Below are positions 8,585-18,685 of a stretch of DNA of 64,000 bases, piece after piece. Under the pieces are notes generated by a model. It was not told the DNA's origin. It saw nothing but the letters and a program-made list of their open reading frames with translations, and did no database searches. The stretch comes from Tillandsia leiboldiana. Taxonomy: Eukaryota; Streptophyta; Magnoliopsida; Poales; Bromeliaceae. Numbering within the stretch: the stretch's first letter is position 1; each line of letters begins with the position of its first letter. The position numbers and the translations under genes were made by a program. Location: contig CM055074.1 in assembly GCA_029204045.2 (NCBI GenBank), positions 18,527,164 through 18,591,163 of the forward strand, read 5' to 3'.

Positions 8585-9919
8585 ATGGTTCGAACCAGGG
8601 CGTCGGCTGGGGACGAGGGGACTGATGCGACGGCATCGACGGCCGCGGAGAACCAACTCCTGCGGCAGCAACTGCGAGAAATGGCGGGACAACTGGCGAC
8701 TCTCACCGATCATGTGCGTCAGTTGACGCAGCGGCTCCCGGCCGCGACGGCGACGGTCGCACCGGCCCCTCCACAGGGGCCAACCGCGCCAATAGCAGTA
8801 CCGCAAGTGACGGGAATTGGGGCAGGAATGGCCCCTCCACCGGCAGCAGCAGCCGGGGTAGCATCAGCCCAGGCGACGACGCCTGTAGCAGCACCCCCAG
8901 CAGCGTCCGCGGCACCAGCTCCGGGGGCCCTTGGCGGGGGTACCTCGGGGGAGACATTGGTGGCACCCGTTCCTGTTGTGGCCGCCGCTGCCGTGGGGGA
9001 GGGGGCAGCTTCACTAACAGAGCGGGAGCGGGTACGAGCCAACCTGGCGGATTTCAAGAAATATGATCCACCCGTGTTCGAGGGAGAAACGACCGACCCT
9101 TGGGTCGTCGAGGATTGGGTTGGATCGATGGAAAAGCTTTTTGAAGATTTGCTCATGGAGGACTGTGAGCGGGTTCCCCTAGCGGTCCACTGCCTGGGGG
9201 GAAATGCCCGTTTATGGTGGAAGACGGTGCGCCCCGACCCAACCAAGGGCACCGTGCTGCCATCATGGACGACGTTTAAGCAGGAGCTGTTTGGGGCTTT
9301 CTTTACCAACAGCGTCAAAAAGAAACTGGAGGACGACTTAAATCACATCCAGCAGGGGAGCAAGACGGTTATGGAATATCAGCGCGATTTTGTGCGATTG
9401 GCGAACTGCGTCCCTTTCGTCATAAGGGACGAGGCCCACAAGGCGCAACTTTTCGTGGATGGATTACGGAGTGATATCTTCCAGGTGGTACAGGCGGCCG
9501 ATTTGCACACGTTCCAACAAGTCGTCGACCGGGCCACGGTGGTCGAGCGCGGGTTCGCAGTTACACGCGCCAAGAGGGAGGCCCCGGTACGGCACGAGGA
9601 AAAGAAGTGGCAACAACCGTACGCTGGGGGGGGGTTCTTACAGTGGGAACCGGCCCCCCAAGCGGTGGAGACCACAGTCGGGGACCCGGAGCGCACCTGC
9701 AGGAGGACCGAGGCCGGGGGACAGGCCTTGCGTAATCTGCGGGGGGGCACATCAAGTGCTGGACTGCCCCCAGAGAGTCGATCATTGCTTCCGTTGCGGC
9801 AAGCAGGGGCACTTCCGCCGCAACTGCCCCTTAACCTTGGGATCAGCCTCCTCTACTGCATCCACGCCTTCTACACAGTTCTCAGGGCGGGGGAAAGCTC
9901 CTATGGGGTCGACCTCTAG
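8585..9919 (+). CDS. gag: T1 Gag (frame lost at a G-run near 9630)
   Basis: Capsid/nucleocapsid precursor of T1; family role is packaging of the element RNA into cytoplasmic particles. I take the ATG at 8585 (MVRTRAS), the usual gypsy Gag start, not the one at 8570. Residues ~20-45 form a helical LRQQLREMAGQL segment, ~50-145 are Ala/Pro/Gly-rich, and ~150-335 are the retrotransposon-gag domain (FKKYDPPVFEGE, EDWVGSMEKLFE, ARLWWKTV, MEYQRDFVRLA). After G9 at 9626-9634 this frame stops resembling Gag. The true continuation, with the zinc knuckle, is in the +1-shifted frame of the pol open frame. Only 8585 to about 9634 is authentic here; the tail to 9919 is out of frame. Tekay elements normally use one continuous gag-pol frame, so this is either a real inactivating indel or a homopolymer sequencing error. 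Confidence 0.88.
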   Translation: MVRTRASAGDEGTDATASTAAENQLLRQQLREMAGQLATLTDHVRQLTQRLPAATATVAPAPPQGPTAPIAVPQVTGIGAGMAPPPAAAAGVASAQATTPVAAPPAASAAPAPGALGGGTSGETLVAPVPVVAAAAVGEGAASLTERERVRANLADFKKYDPPVFEGETTDPWVVEDWVGSMEKLFEDLLMEDCERVPLAVHCLGGNARLWWKTVRPDPTKGTVLPSWTTFKQELFGAFFTNSVKKKLEDDLNHIQQGSKTVMEYQRDFVRLANCVPFVIRDEAHKAQLFVDGLRSDIFQVVQAADLHTFQQVVDRATVVERGFAVTRAKREAPVRHEEKKWQQPYAGGGFLQWEPAPQAVETTVGDPERTCRRTEAGGQALRNLRGGTSSAGLPPESRSLLPLRQAGALPPQLPLNLGISLLYCIHAFYTVLRAGESSYGVDL

Positions 9920-12900
9920 GCCTCCGGCAGCGCGTCGCGAGGAGACAAGGCAACCTCAACCGGGAGGGCGAGTGTATTCAATGACCCACCAAGAGGCGGA
10001 CCGGCCGGAGGACATGCTTGCAGGTATTACTTCTGTTTCAAATTCCCGAGCTAGAACCCTCTTTGATACCGGAGCAACACACTCGTTCATTTCTTGTGAT
10101 TACGTGTTTATGCATGACCTTGGGGAGACACCTCTCCAAAACCGATTAACGGTCCAGACAGCGGGTGGGACACTGGAGGCGACCAGCTTAGTGGCCACCT
10201 GCCCAATTATGTTAGGGCGACTGCCTTGCCCTTGGGACTTGGTGGTAATTCCCCTGAAGGAGTACGACATTGTTTTGGGCATGGATTGGCTCTCAAGGTA
10301 CCAGGCGCTCATCGACTGCGAGAAACGGATGGTGCAGCTTCAAGAACCCAGCTTCCCTAAGAACGCGTATTTGGCGTGCAAGAGCATCTCCTTCCCAGCG
10401 GTCATCTCGGCGGCACGAGCCAGGAGGTTGGTGGAAGGTGGGTGTGTGGCCTACTTGGCATCGGTAGACATGGCCGCCCAACCCTCGGGGGTGCCGTCAG
10501 ACATCCCGGTAGTGCGGGACTTTCCCGATGTTTTCCCGACGGAATTACCCGGGATGCCCCCCGAGCGAGAGGTGGTGTTCCCGATTGAACTGCTACCGGG
10601 CACGCAGCCGATTACGAAGGCGCCGTACCGAATGGCTTTCGCGGAGTTGAAAGAGCTCAAGGCGCAGCTGGAGGATCTCTTGGACAAAGGGTTCATCAGA
10701 CCGAGTGTGTCACCCTGGGGCGCACCGGTACTCTTTGTGCGGAAGAAGGACGGAAGCCTACGACTCTGCATCGACTACAGAGGGATAAACAAAGTTACAG
10801 TGAAGAACAAGTACCCCCTGCCCAGAATCGACGATCTCTTCGACCAGCTGCGGGGAGCGACGGTCTTCTCAAAGATTGATCTGCAATCGGGCTACCATCA
10901 GCTTCGGGTTCGAAACGAGGACATTCCAAGGACCGCCTTCTGGACCCGGTATGGCCACTACGAATTTACAGTTATGCCCTTCGGGCTTACGAACGCCCCC
11001 GCCGTCTTCATGGATTTGATGAACCGAATTTTTAAGCCCTTCCTAGATCGGTTCGTGGTGGTCTTCATCGACGACATACTGATCTATTCACCCACCGACG
11101 GGGAGCACGAACAGCATCTGCGGATGATCCTCCAGACCCTCAGGGACCACGAATTGTTCGCTAAGCTCAAGAAGTGCGAGTTCTGGCTACGCGAGGTGTT
11201 TTTTTTAGGACATGTGATCTCGGCAAAAGGAATCGCCGTGGATCCCAAGAAGGTGGAATCCGTGACAGCCTGGCAGCCGCCAACTACGGTAACGGAGATC
11301 CGCAGTTTCTTGGGCCTCGCTGGGTACTACCGACGCTTTGTCGAGGGCTTCTCGAAGATAGCCGCCCCCCTGAACCGGTTGACTAGGAAAGGAGAAAAGT
11401 TTGTGTGGTCGACACAATGCCAGGAGAGCTTCGAAGAACTTAAAAGAAGGCTAACCAGGGCACCAATTCTCGTACTACCAACACCCGAAGAGGATTATGA
11501 AGTGTACTGCGATGCATCGAGGATCGGCCTTGGGGGTGTATTGATGCAACAGGGAAAAGTAATAGCCTATGCTTCCAGGCAGCTGAAAGACTACGAGAAG
11601 AATTATCCGATACACGATTTGGAACTGGCTGCAGTGGTCTTTGTTTTGAAGTTATGGAGACACTACCTCTTTGGTGTCCACTGTAACGTTTTCTCTGACC
11701 ACCAAAGCCTTAAGTACCTGTTCACCCAGAAGGAACTAAACCTGCGACAGAGGCGGTGGCTCGAGCTATTGAAGGACTACGATCTAACGATCCAGTACCA
11801 CCCCGGGAAAGCAAACGTAGTGGCGGACGCTTTGAGCAGGAAGGGGCAACCAGAAGAGGCGACGGCACGCGCGATAACTGAGCAGAGCACCTTGATCGCG
11901 GAGTTCTCGCGATTGAAGTTGGAGGTGGTACCAATGGGCACAGTCGCACAGCTGTTGGCCTTGGTGGTAAAGCCGACGCTGTTCGAGAGAATTCGAGGGG
12001 GACAACAGGCGGACTCGTACTTGCAGCTCATACGAGACAAGATCTCGCCGGATCAAGGAGGTGACTTTTCCGTGGAAGAGGACGGCACTTTACGGTTCCG
12101 CGGGCGGATCTGCGTGCCGGATACCCCGGAATTGAAGGAGGAAATCCTAGCTGAGGCACACCGCGCCCCTTATGCGGCACATCCGGGGGGTACAAGGATG
12201 TACAGGGACCTCAAGCAGACTTTCTGGTGGCCCAAGCTGAAGGGGGATGTGACTCGTCACGTTGCACATTGCCTGGTTTGTCAGCAGATAAAGGCAGAGC
12301 ATCAGCGGCCGGCGGGAAAGCTACAACCATTACCCGTACCGGAGTGGAAGTGGGATCAGATCACCATGGACTTCGTCACTGGATTCCCACGTTCAAAGCA
12401 GGGGCACGACACAATCTGGGTCATTGTTGACCGGCTAACCAAGTCAGCGCACTTCCTGCCCATTCACACAATCTGGACCAGAGAGCGATTAGCCCAAGTC
12501 TACCTCAGCGAGATTGTGAGACTGCATGGAGTGCCGGCATCGATCACATCGGATAGAGACACACGTTTTGTTTCGAAGTTTTGGCAGAGCCTACAGCAGG
12601 CCTTGGGGACCAAATTACAGTTCAGCACGGCCTTCCACCCCCAAACGGACGGACAGTCGGAGCGAGTGATACAGACGCTGGAGGACCTGCTGCGAGCCTG
12701 TGTGCTAGATTGGGGGATCGGTTGGGAGCGTTACCTGCCCCTCATCGAATTCGCCTACAACAACAGCTACCAGGCCAGCATCCAGATGGCACCCTACGAG
12801 GCCTTGTACGGCAGACGCTGCCGATCCCCGATCTGTTGGGACGACTTGGGAGAACGGAAGTTCTTGGGACCCGACTTGGTGGAAGAAACTGAAGAGAAGG

Positions 12901-13418
12901 TACGCCTTATCAAGAAACGCCTACTGACCGCCCAGAGCCGGCAAAAGAGCTACGCGGATCGGAGACGCCGGGACCTAGAATTCCAGGTGGGAGAACACGT
13001 GTTTCTGCGGGTCTCGCCGTCCAGAGGAATCAAACGCTTCGGGCTGAAAGGCAAGCTGAGCCCACGGTTTGTGGGGCCGTTCGAGATCCTGGAGCGCATT
13101 GGCCCAGTGGCTTACCGCCTCGCCCTACCGCCGAACCTCAGCCGGATCCACGACGTGTTCCACGTTTCGATGCTCAAGAAATACCTCCCCGACCCAACGC
13201 ATGTCCTGGACGTCTCGACACTCGAACTGAAGGAGGACCTAAGCTTCGAGGAAGCCCCGGTGCGAATCCTAGCAAGAGAGAGCAAGGCACTCCGAAACCG
13301 AGTCATCCCCTACGTAAAGGTGCTCTGGAGCAACCACGAGGAGCGGGAAGCGACGTGGGAGCTGGAATCCAAGATGAGGGAGGGCTATCCCTATCTTTTC
13401 ACCGCGAACCAGGATTGA
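9459..13418 (+). CDS. pol: T1 Pol: zinc knuckle, protease, RT, RNase H, integrase, chromodomain
   Basis: One open frame; authentic from about 9635, where it takes over from gag. In order: the CCHC knuckle CFRCGKQGHFRRNC (9786-9826); protease LFDTGATHSF with the catalytic D near 10065; reverse transcriptase with FIDDIL, whose two catalytic D codons are at 11070 and 11073; RNase H starting YCDAS (D at 11511) and ending VVADALSRK; an integrase HHCC domain (about 12170-12300); and the DDE core with D at 12369, D at 12552 and E at 12660. The GPY/F-like LSPRFVGPFEILERIGPVAY segment and a C-terminal chromodomain (NRVIPYVKVLWSNHEEREATWELE) follow. All catalytic residues I looked for are present. The products copy the RNA into DNA and insert it, and chromodomains of this clade target heterochromatin. 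The stop codon overlaps the conserved pre-PPT hairpin. Confidence 0.95.
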   Translation: MDYGVISSRWYRRPICTRSNKSSTGPRWSSAGSQLHAPRGRPRYGTRKRSGNNRTLGGGSYSGNRPPKRWRPQSGTRSAPAGGPRPGDRPCVICGGAHQVLDCPQRVDHCFRCGKQGHFRRNCPLTLGSASSTASTPSTQFSGRGKAPMGSTSRPPAARREETRQPQPGGRVYSMTHQEADRPEDMLAGITSVSNSRARTLFDTGATHSFISCDYVFMHDLGETPLQNRLTVQTAGGTLEATSLVATCPIMLGRLPCPWDLVVIPLKEYDIVLGMDWLSRYQALIDCEKRMVQLQEPSFPKNAYLACKSISFPAVISAARARRLVEGGCVAYLASVDMAAQPSGVPSDIPVVRDFPDVFPTELPGMPPEREVVFPIELLPGTQPITKAPYRMAFAELKELKAQLEDLLDKGFIRPSVSPWGAPVLFVRKKDGSLRLCIDYRGINKVTVKNKYPLPRIDDLFDQLRGATVFSKIDLQSGYHQLRVRNEDIPRTAFWTRYGHYEFTVMPFGLTNAPAVFMDLMNRIFKPFLDRFVVVFIDDILIYSPTDGEHEQHLRMILQTLRDHELFAKLKKCEFWLREVFFLGHVISAKGIAVDPKKVESVTAWQPPTTVTEIRSFLGLAGYYRRFVEGFSKIAAPLNRLTRKGEKFVWSTQCQESFEELKRRLTRAPILVLPTPEEDYEVYCDASRIGLGGVLMQQGKVIAYASRQLKDYEKNYPIHDLELAAVVFVLKLWRHYLFGVHCNVFSDHQSLKYLFTQKELNLRQRRWLELLKDYDLTIQYHPGKANVVADALSRKGQPEEATARAITEQSTLIAEFSRLKLEVVPMGTVAQLLALVVKPTLFERIRGGQQADSYLQLIRDKISPDQGGDFSVEEDGTLRFRGRICVPDTPELKEEILAEAHRAPYAAHPGGTRMYRDLKQTFWWPKLKGDVTRHVAHCLVCQQIKAEHQRPAGKLQPLPVPEWKWDQITMDFVTGFPRSKQGHDTIWVIVDRLTKSAHFLPIHTIWTRERLAQVYLSEIVRLHGVPASITSDRDTRFVSKFWQSLQQALGTKLQFSTAFHPQTDGQSERVIQTLEDLLRACVLDWGIGWERYLPLIEFAYNNSYQASIQMAPYEALYGRRCRSPICWDDLGERKFLGPDLVEETEEKVRLIKKRLLTAQSRQKSYADRRRRDLEFQVGEHVFLRVSPSRGIKRFGLKGKLSPRFVGPFEILERIGPVAYRLALPPNLSRIHDVFHVSMLKKYLPDPTHVLDVSTLELKEDLSFEEAPVRILARESKALRNRVIPYVKVLWSNHEEREATWELESKMREGYPYLFTANQD

Positions 13419-13455
13419 GTTTCGAGGACGAAACTCGTTTTTAAAAGGTGAGTGG
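13418..13455 (+). promoter_or_regulatory. T1 pre-PPT hairpin and polypurine tract
   Basis: AGTTTCG-AGGA-CGAAACT (13418-13435) is a perfect 7-bp stem starting on the last base of the pol stop codon. The purine-rich AAAAGGTGAGTGG (13443-13455) abuts the 3' LTR and would prime plus-strand synthesis. Confidence 0.75.
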
Positions 13456-16089
13456 TGTAGTATCCGCTGGTTTAAAATACTGTGGTTCCGTTCTTGGGAC
13501 CACTTTTGGGTTCCCTATTTCGCGCTTCGTTTCGGGGGTCCGGGAGGGGGGACTAATAATTCTTTGTTTCTGGACAGATCGTCGGGGCTCGCGAGTATTT
13601 TTAGTCAATAAAGCTCGCGAAACGGAGACCGCCGGCGAAATCGGTTTTGGATTCCGACTCCGGAATCTCCCGGAATAAATTCCAGAAGGTGGCGGTTGGT
13701 TCTGGCGACCAACGCGGGGTACCAGGCAGACCGGGACCCGGTTCGAACCCGACCTTTTGGTTTTGGTTTATTTTGACTTGAAACGGGTTCATTTCCTTTC
13801 CTTTTTTTGATCGCTCGGGCTTATATATCTATCTCAACTCCTCTCACGCTAGGGTACGACACCCGAGCGCGGACGAGGAGCAGACTTTTTCTCCCCCCCC
13901 CCCCCAACCGTACCCTCTTCCTCACCGATCGTGCGGAGGATCCAAGCGGCGAGACCAAGGAAGGAGAGGGAGACGACCCCACATCCCTTGTAGCCGAACT
14001 CGCGGGATCGGATCACCCTTTCCCCCCGGCAACCGAGGTGAGCACGTTAGGGTTTTATTCCTTGCTTTTTCTTGTTCGTTTTCTTGATTGGAGCGGACGA
14101 GTGGGAGGAGGAGGGGCGATGGCATCGCCGGAGTCCGGCGCGCACGGAGCCGCATGCGGGAAACACCCGCATACGGACGGCATGCCGCCCAGCCGCGCGG
14201 AGCTGGGGGCCGCACCCCCCCGCATGCGGGCAACTCCCGCATGCGGGCGGGCTGCCGCCCAGCCGCTCGAGGCTGGGGGCGCGCAGCCCCGCATGCGGGC
14301 ACCTCCCGCACGCGGGCGGGCTGCCGCCCAGCCGCGCGGGGCTGGGGGCGCGCAGCCCCGCATGCGGGCACCTCCCGCACGCGGGCGGGCTGCCGCCCAG
14401 CCGCGCGGGGCTGGGGGCGCGCAGCCCCGCATGCGGGCACCTCCCGCACGCGGGCGGGCTGCCGCCCAGCCGCGCGGGGCTGGGGCGCGCAGCCCTGCAT
14501 GCTGGCGGGCCGTTGCCCAGCCGCGCGGGGCCGGGCGCAAGTGCGCACCCGCGGGTGCGGGCAGCGCGCCCGCACAGCCCGCGCGGGCCGAGTGCACGTG
14601 CGCCCGCACTTGCGGGCAGCCCTGCATGCGGGCAGCAAGGAGAGGGAGGGGCCGGTGGGTTCCGCGAGAGTCGGGGCCGTCCGCGTTGTTGGCCTCGCCC
14701 GGGGACGCCGCCATCTTTGCCGAATCGGCGGGGCGTGCCCCGTGATCGACCGGAAGGGTTGGGTGTTCCGCGTCTCTTTTACTTTTGTGTACCTTTCGGG
14801 AAGTTGGAGTTACTAACTCCGGTGCGACAGGTTCGTGTAGGTCCGGGCAGGCACACCGAGACGCGAAAGAGCCTGAAGTCGACCAGCAGCGCGACAACGA
14901 AAGAGGTGGGTTCCTTTGAGACCAAGTATAGACTCGGTGTTCTGTGTTAGTCGTTTAAATGCATATTTGTATTACTAATGCTGACGGTCTCTATGTTTGC
15001 GATATTATCCTGTATTTCGGGTTTTTGTGCTCGTGATTGCGACACGCGCACCCGCGGTCTGGCCACCGCAAAGGGTGCTCTTTTCCGGGAAAGCGGTCTT
15101 CGACCCGTGTTAACCCACGAGGTGAGGTAGTGGGGGCCCCCGTAGGTGTGGGGTTTGAGGCATCAAAAGGGGGGGGAGAGGTGTGACCCGTCGGGGTAGG
15201 TGTCCGACGAGGTCAGGTGCCCCAAGGTGTGAGCGGTGCGATCTGTCGGGGTAGGTGCCCGACGAGATCAAGGTGCATAGGTGCTACAGGTATTACAGGT
15301 ATTGCAGGTGTTCACGTGTTACTCGTCTTGTGAGCCGAGTGGTTGCTCCGGATAGTCTTACAGTTGGGTTTGGCTTTTCTTTCTTGCTTATCATTATTGT
15401 TTCGTGTCACTGACTACCCACTCCGTGACAGGTTCTTCCAGGGGTGAGCGGTAGACGACGGTGAGGTCGAGGCAGGAGTGGTCGGGCAGTGAGGAGCCCT
15501 AGTCTGTATCTCCTTTACTTTTCCTTGCATTTCATTTGGTACTGTAGACTACGGTGTGGTTCGCGATACCCTTGTGGGGTCGGTGTGGATGTTGATTACC
15601 GGTGTTTTGGATTCGATATTATGGTTCTTTTATTATTCCCGTTCGGCCGTTTTCCAAAGCAAAATAACTAGAAAAGAAAAAGGAACTTCGAAAACTATCT
15701 TTCAGAAATATGGGGTCGTGTGGACCCGTTTTCCAAACCATGTGGATTTATGGCATCTTTCCAAACCGTTTTCAAAACCTTGGGTCGTGTGGACCTGTTT
15801 TCAAAACTGTGAGTTTATCCTTTCAACTTGACTGGCGACGGGCTTTCTATTTAGTTGCAATGTTGGTTGAATGTCGATATGTTGTGATTAACTGAATGCT
15901 TGTGTTGAGATGTTGTAATAGCCGCGACGCCGTGCATATACAGAGGAGACTCTGCCCGATTTTCGAGTAAATCTGTATATGTGGCGGATCTGGGCACGTG
16001 CCGGGGAGGACCGAATTTCAAAAAAAAAAAGGGGGTTTCAAACTAACAACTCTTTCTTTTCCGCTGAGCGAGACCCCCGGGGCGTGACA
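13456..16089 (+). repeat. T1 3' LTR (2634 bp)
   Basis: Same boundaries and content as the 5' LTR. The terminal hairpin arms are at 15935-15944 and 15972-15981. It differs by a few indels only (for example an extra AG in the ACCCGAGCGCGG word). Confidence 0.95.
14145..14640 (+). repeat. GC-rich 69-bp minisatellite in T1 3' LTR
   Basis: Same unit, number and order as in the 5' LTR. Confidence 0.85.
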
Positions 16090-16094
16090 CGGAT
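16090..16094 (+). repeat. target site duplication of T1 (CGGAT), right
   Basis: Directly follows the TGACA end of the T1 3' LTR. Family A LTR sequence resumes at 16095. Confidence 0.95.
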
Positions 16095-16446
16095 ATTAAA
16101 ATTGGACTCAGCGCGAAATTTGGGTTAAGAACACTTTTCTGGATGCCTTCGAAAATTTTGGTGATTGGAATTTGGCAAAACGGACAGCGGATTTGGATTC
16201 AGCGCGCGAAAATGATGAAAATGGACTACCTATTCGTATTTTTCGGAGCCCGGATGAAGCGCACGGATTTCGAGGCACTTGGCACTGTTTCGGCGGCCGG
16301 CGGGCAGCGGCGACAGCGGCGGGCAGCGGCGGAGCGTTGCGGCGCGGGCGCGGGCAAGCACCGGAGTGGCCGCGGGTAAGCGCGCGGACGCGGGCAGGCG
16401 CGCGGGGAGGCGCGCAGGCAGGAGCGCGGTGCACGGGGGCGGCGTG

Positions 16447-16636
16447 CCACGTGTCGCCTCTCTATTGGTTTGCCTTGGGACACGTGGCCGCGTAGGATAG
16501 GTCGGTGCAGTGGACTGGGACCACGGAGCAGGCAGGGCGGCCTCAGGGCGCGTGCCTGGCAGGGGTCGCAGGCGGCGCAGGCGTGCACGTGGGCGCGCGT
16601 TGACCGCTCTTCCCGCGCTCGGCCGCGCCACGTGTC
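16447..16636 (+). promoter_or_regulatory. G-box/ABRE cluster in family A promoter
   Basis: CCACGTGTC (16447-16455), GACACGTGGC (16479-16488) and GCCACGTGTC (16627-16636), with further GACGTGGC words at about 16650 and 16702. All are upstream of the TATA box. ACGTGGC/ACGTGTC are known plant bZIP (ABRE/G-box) cores. Confidence 0.65.
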
Positions 16637-16856
16637 GGCGTCCGCGGGTGGCGACGTGGCGCACGGCGGGTGGTCGTTTCCGCTGTCCGCTGTTTGGCGG
16701 GTGACGTGGCGGAACCGGAATCATTCGGGCGCTCCGCGGGGCAGTGGAACGGCGCCACTATTGGCGCCCGAATCATTCTGGCGCCCGGAAACTGCACCTT
16801 GATTCGGGCGCCCGGAAACTGCACCCCAAAGTGCATTTTTGGCCAGGATTTCAGCC

Positions 16857-16865
16857 TATAAATAG
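16857..16865 (+). promoter_or_regulatory. TATA box of family A 5' LTR
   Basis: TATAAATAG in GCCTATAAATAGGC, the textbook plant core promoter form, at the junction of the GC-rich part and the AT-richer leader. Confidence 0.8.
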
Positions 16866-17304
16866 GCAGTAATGGCCTGTTGTGCGGGTTTTTTCGGCTG
16901 TTCTGGGAGCTCCCCCTTCTACAGAGCCTCCTACGCTGTACCCTCCACCATTCGATGGATTTTCGGGATTTTTGGAGACTGCGGCTTCGGAGTTATCTCC
17001 GACGCGATGCACATCGATGCTCCTTGGATTTTTGGCTTTTACCGTCGCTTTTCAGTCCGCGAGGCACACCGGATCACCCCGATAAAATTTTGAGCCGATT
17101 TTTGCGGCAGCGCGTTCACGAGAGGTAAGGCTTCGTTTTCCCTGTTGTTCACTTCTCCTCGTTTCTAGTTTTCGGCACTTTTCCTAAGGTGTTTCTGTGA
17201 CACCTTTTTCTGCCGCGAGATTTTGGACAGCGGAGGCTTGTCGATTTTCTATCTTGACCTACAAGCAACGGAATGAGGCGTTTAAGGACTCGTTTGACAT
17301 CTAC

Positions 17305-17557
17305 TCTTCGAGAGGAACGCACTCGTATTTTTATTGGATTTTTTTGAGGAATCTTCAAAGGTGACATTTAAGCTTCTTTGGGGTTGTATCCCGCAGTTTT
17401 CGCAGTGTTGTGGGTTGCCGACGCCCCACCTTGTTTAATTTGTATCTTGGCCTACAGGTGTCGGAACGGGGCGTATAAATACTCGTTTTGGGGCTACTCG
17501 TCGCAAGGATCGCAACCGTGAATTTTCTGGAATTTTTAGAGCAGTGTACACAGGTGA
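17305..17557 (+). repeat. two diverged leader modules ending in AGGTGA
   Basis: Module 1 (17305-17364) and module 2 (17499-17557) share a pattern: GAGGAACG/AAGGATCG, about ten bases, a T-rich TTGGATTTTT-like core, GAG/AGAG, then a donor-like AAGGTGA or CAGGTGA. Each is preceded by a similar TGTATCTTGGCCTACAGG-type stretch, so the full period is about 195 bp. Confidence 0.6.
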
Positions 17558-18685
17558 GGTTCCCTTTTTCCTCTGCTGGTTGGTTGTGACAGCATGTGCT
17601 GTTTGGAGAACTTGTGGTGTTGATTATTGATTGTGTTGTTGTGTTGGCGTGTTGTTGATTGGAGCTGTAGCTTGTGCAACCATGTACCGAGGATGCGGGT
17701 TCACCGACTTCAGGTTTGCCTTGGATTAAGCACATCAGGTGGGTAAGTTTAGTAAAAGTAACTGTATAAGGGAATGGCAAGGTTTATATGCATGTTGTGC
17801 CTTATGGGAGTTGTAATAGTGGATGTTTATGTATGGTTAATGTAAGCTTACCTATGGGAATGCCACCCTCTATGATTGATAGCATGCACAATTTATTGTA
17901 CAACCAATATGAGTGAGAGGTAAGCACGGAAATAATTTAGATCATGTGGATTGATGCCTGCTCGATTTAGGGTATATGTTTTCGATGGTGTAGAGATCAT
18001 GTCTATTAATGTCCCCTATTTCATGATTTCAGTTATTTAAAGGATATTATTTGGAACTTGACCTAGCACCCCGCCATATAATGCATGTTTAACCAGTCTG
18101 GTAGAGAACCTTCACTTGGGCTAGAATCTTTTATGCTTTAGACATCCCACACTTTGCATCTTTCCTGGACATAGTGTTGCCTCGCCCGGGTAGTGGGCCG
18201 AGTGGTCAGGTTATTGTGGGACATTGTTGCACTCGTGCCTGGGGGCCGAGTGGAGTCTGATAGCTGAGTTTAGACCAGTGTTGGTGTCGTGGGAGCTGGT
18301 TGGGTAGACGGTGATCCCAGACCGTTGAGTGCCTTCCGGTCAGTGTTGTCGAGAACCGTTTGGGTAGGCGGTGGACCCGGGTCTTTGAGTGTCGTCCGAC
18401 CAGTGTTGTTAGCCCTGAGTTGTGGGTCGACCCCGGCTTTGGAGTATCTCCAGCCAGTGGGTTTAGTGCCACGAGTTGGTGGTGTTCGCTACTATCTCGA
18501 GATTCGTGAGAGCTTGTTAGCTGAGTCGTTGAGAGTACTCCGACTGTGGTGCGAGAGATTTGGGGATCTTGAGTCCTTCCGTTCTGAGAGTGAGCGTGGA
18601 TTTTGACTATAGCCTGCATGTGCCAATGTTCGATACTCTATGCCGCACCGTTTTCCTCAGTTGGGGTCGCGCCCCCTGAGATGCC

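Larger units (their letters stand above)
5724..16089 (+). mobile_element. T1: young, nearly intact Tekay/Del-type chromovirus
   Basis: A 10.37-kb Ty3/gypsy element with 5' LTR 5724-8355, primer site, gag, pol ending in a chromodomain, polypurine tract and 3' LTR 13456-16089. It is flanked by a perfect CGGAT duplication. Reading the two LTRs side by side I saw only a handful of one- or two-base indels (mostly homopolymers) and no clear substitution, so the insertion is very recent. Pol is a single open frame. The only coding defect is a frame change at a run of nine G (9626-9634) in gag. Confidence 0.95.

Noticed and set aside
8369..8806. Minus-strand frames opposite T1 gag and pol
   Set aside because: Shadows of the GC-rich authentic frames, without domains.
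17355..17780. Tail of the family A leader as a gene (141 codons, minus)
   Set aside because: It lies wholly within an LTR and varies by indels between the two LTRs.
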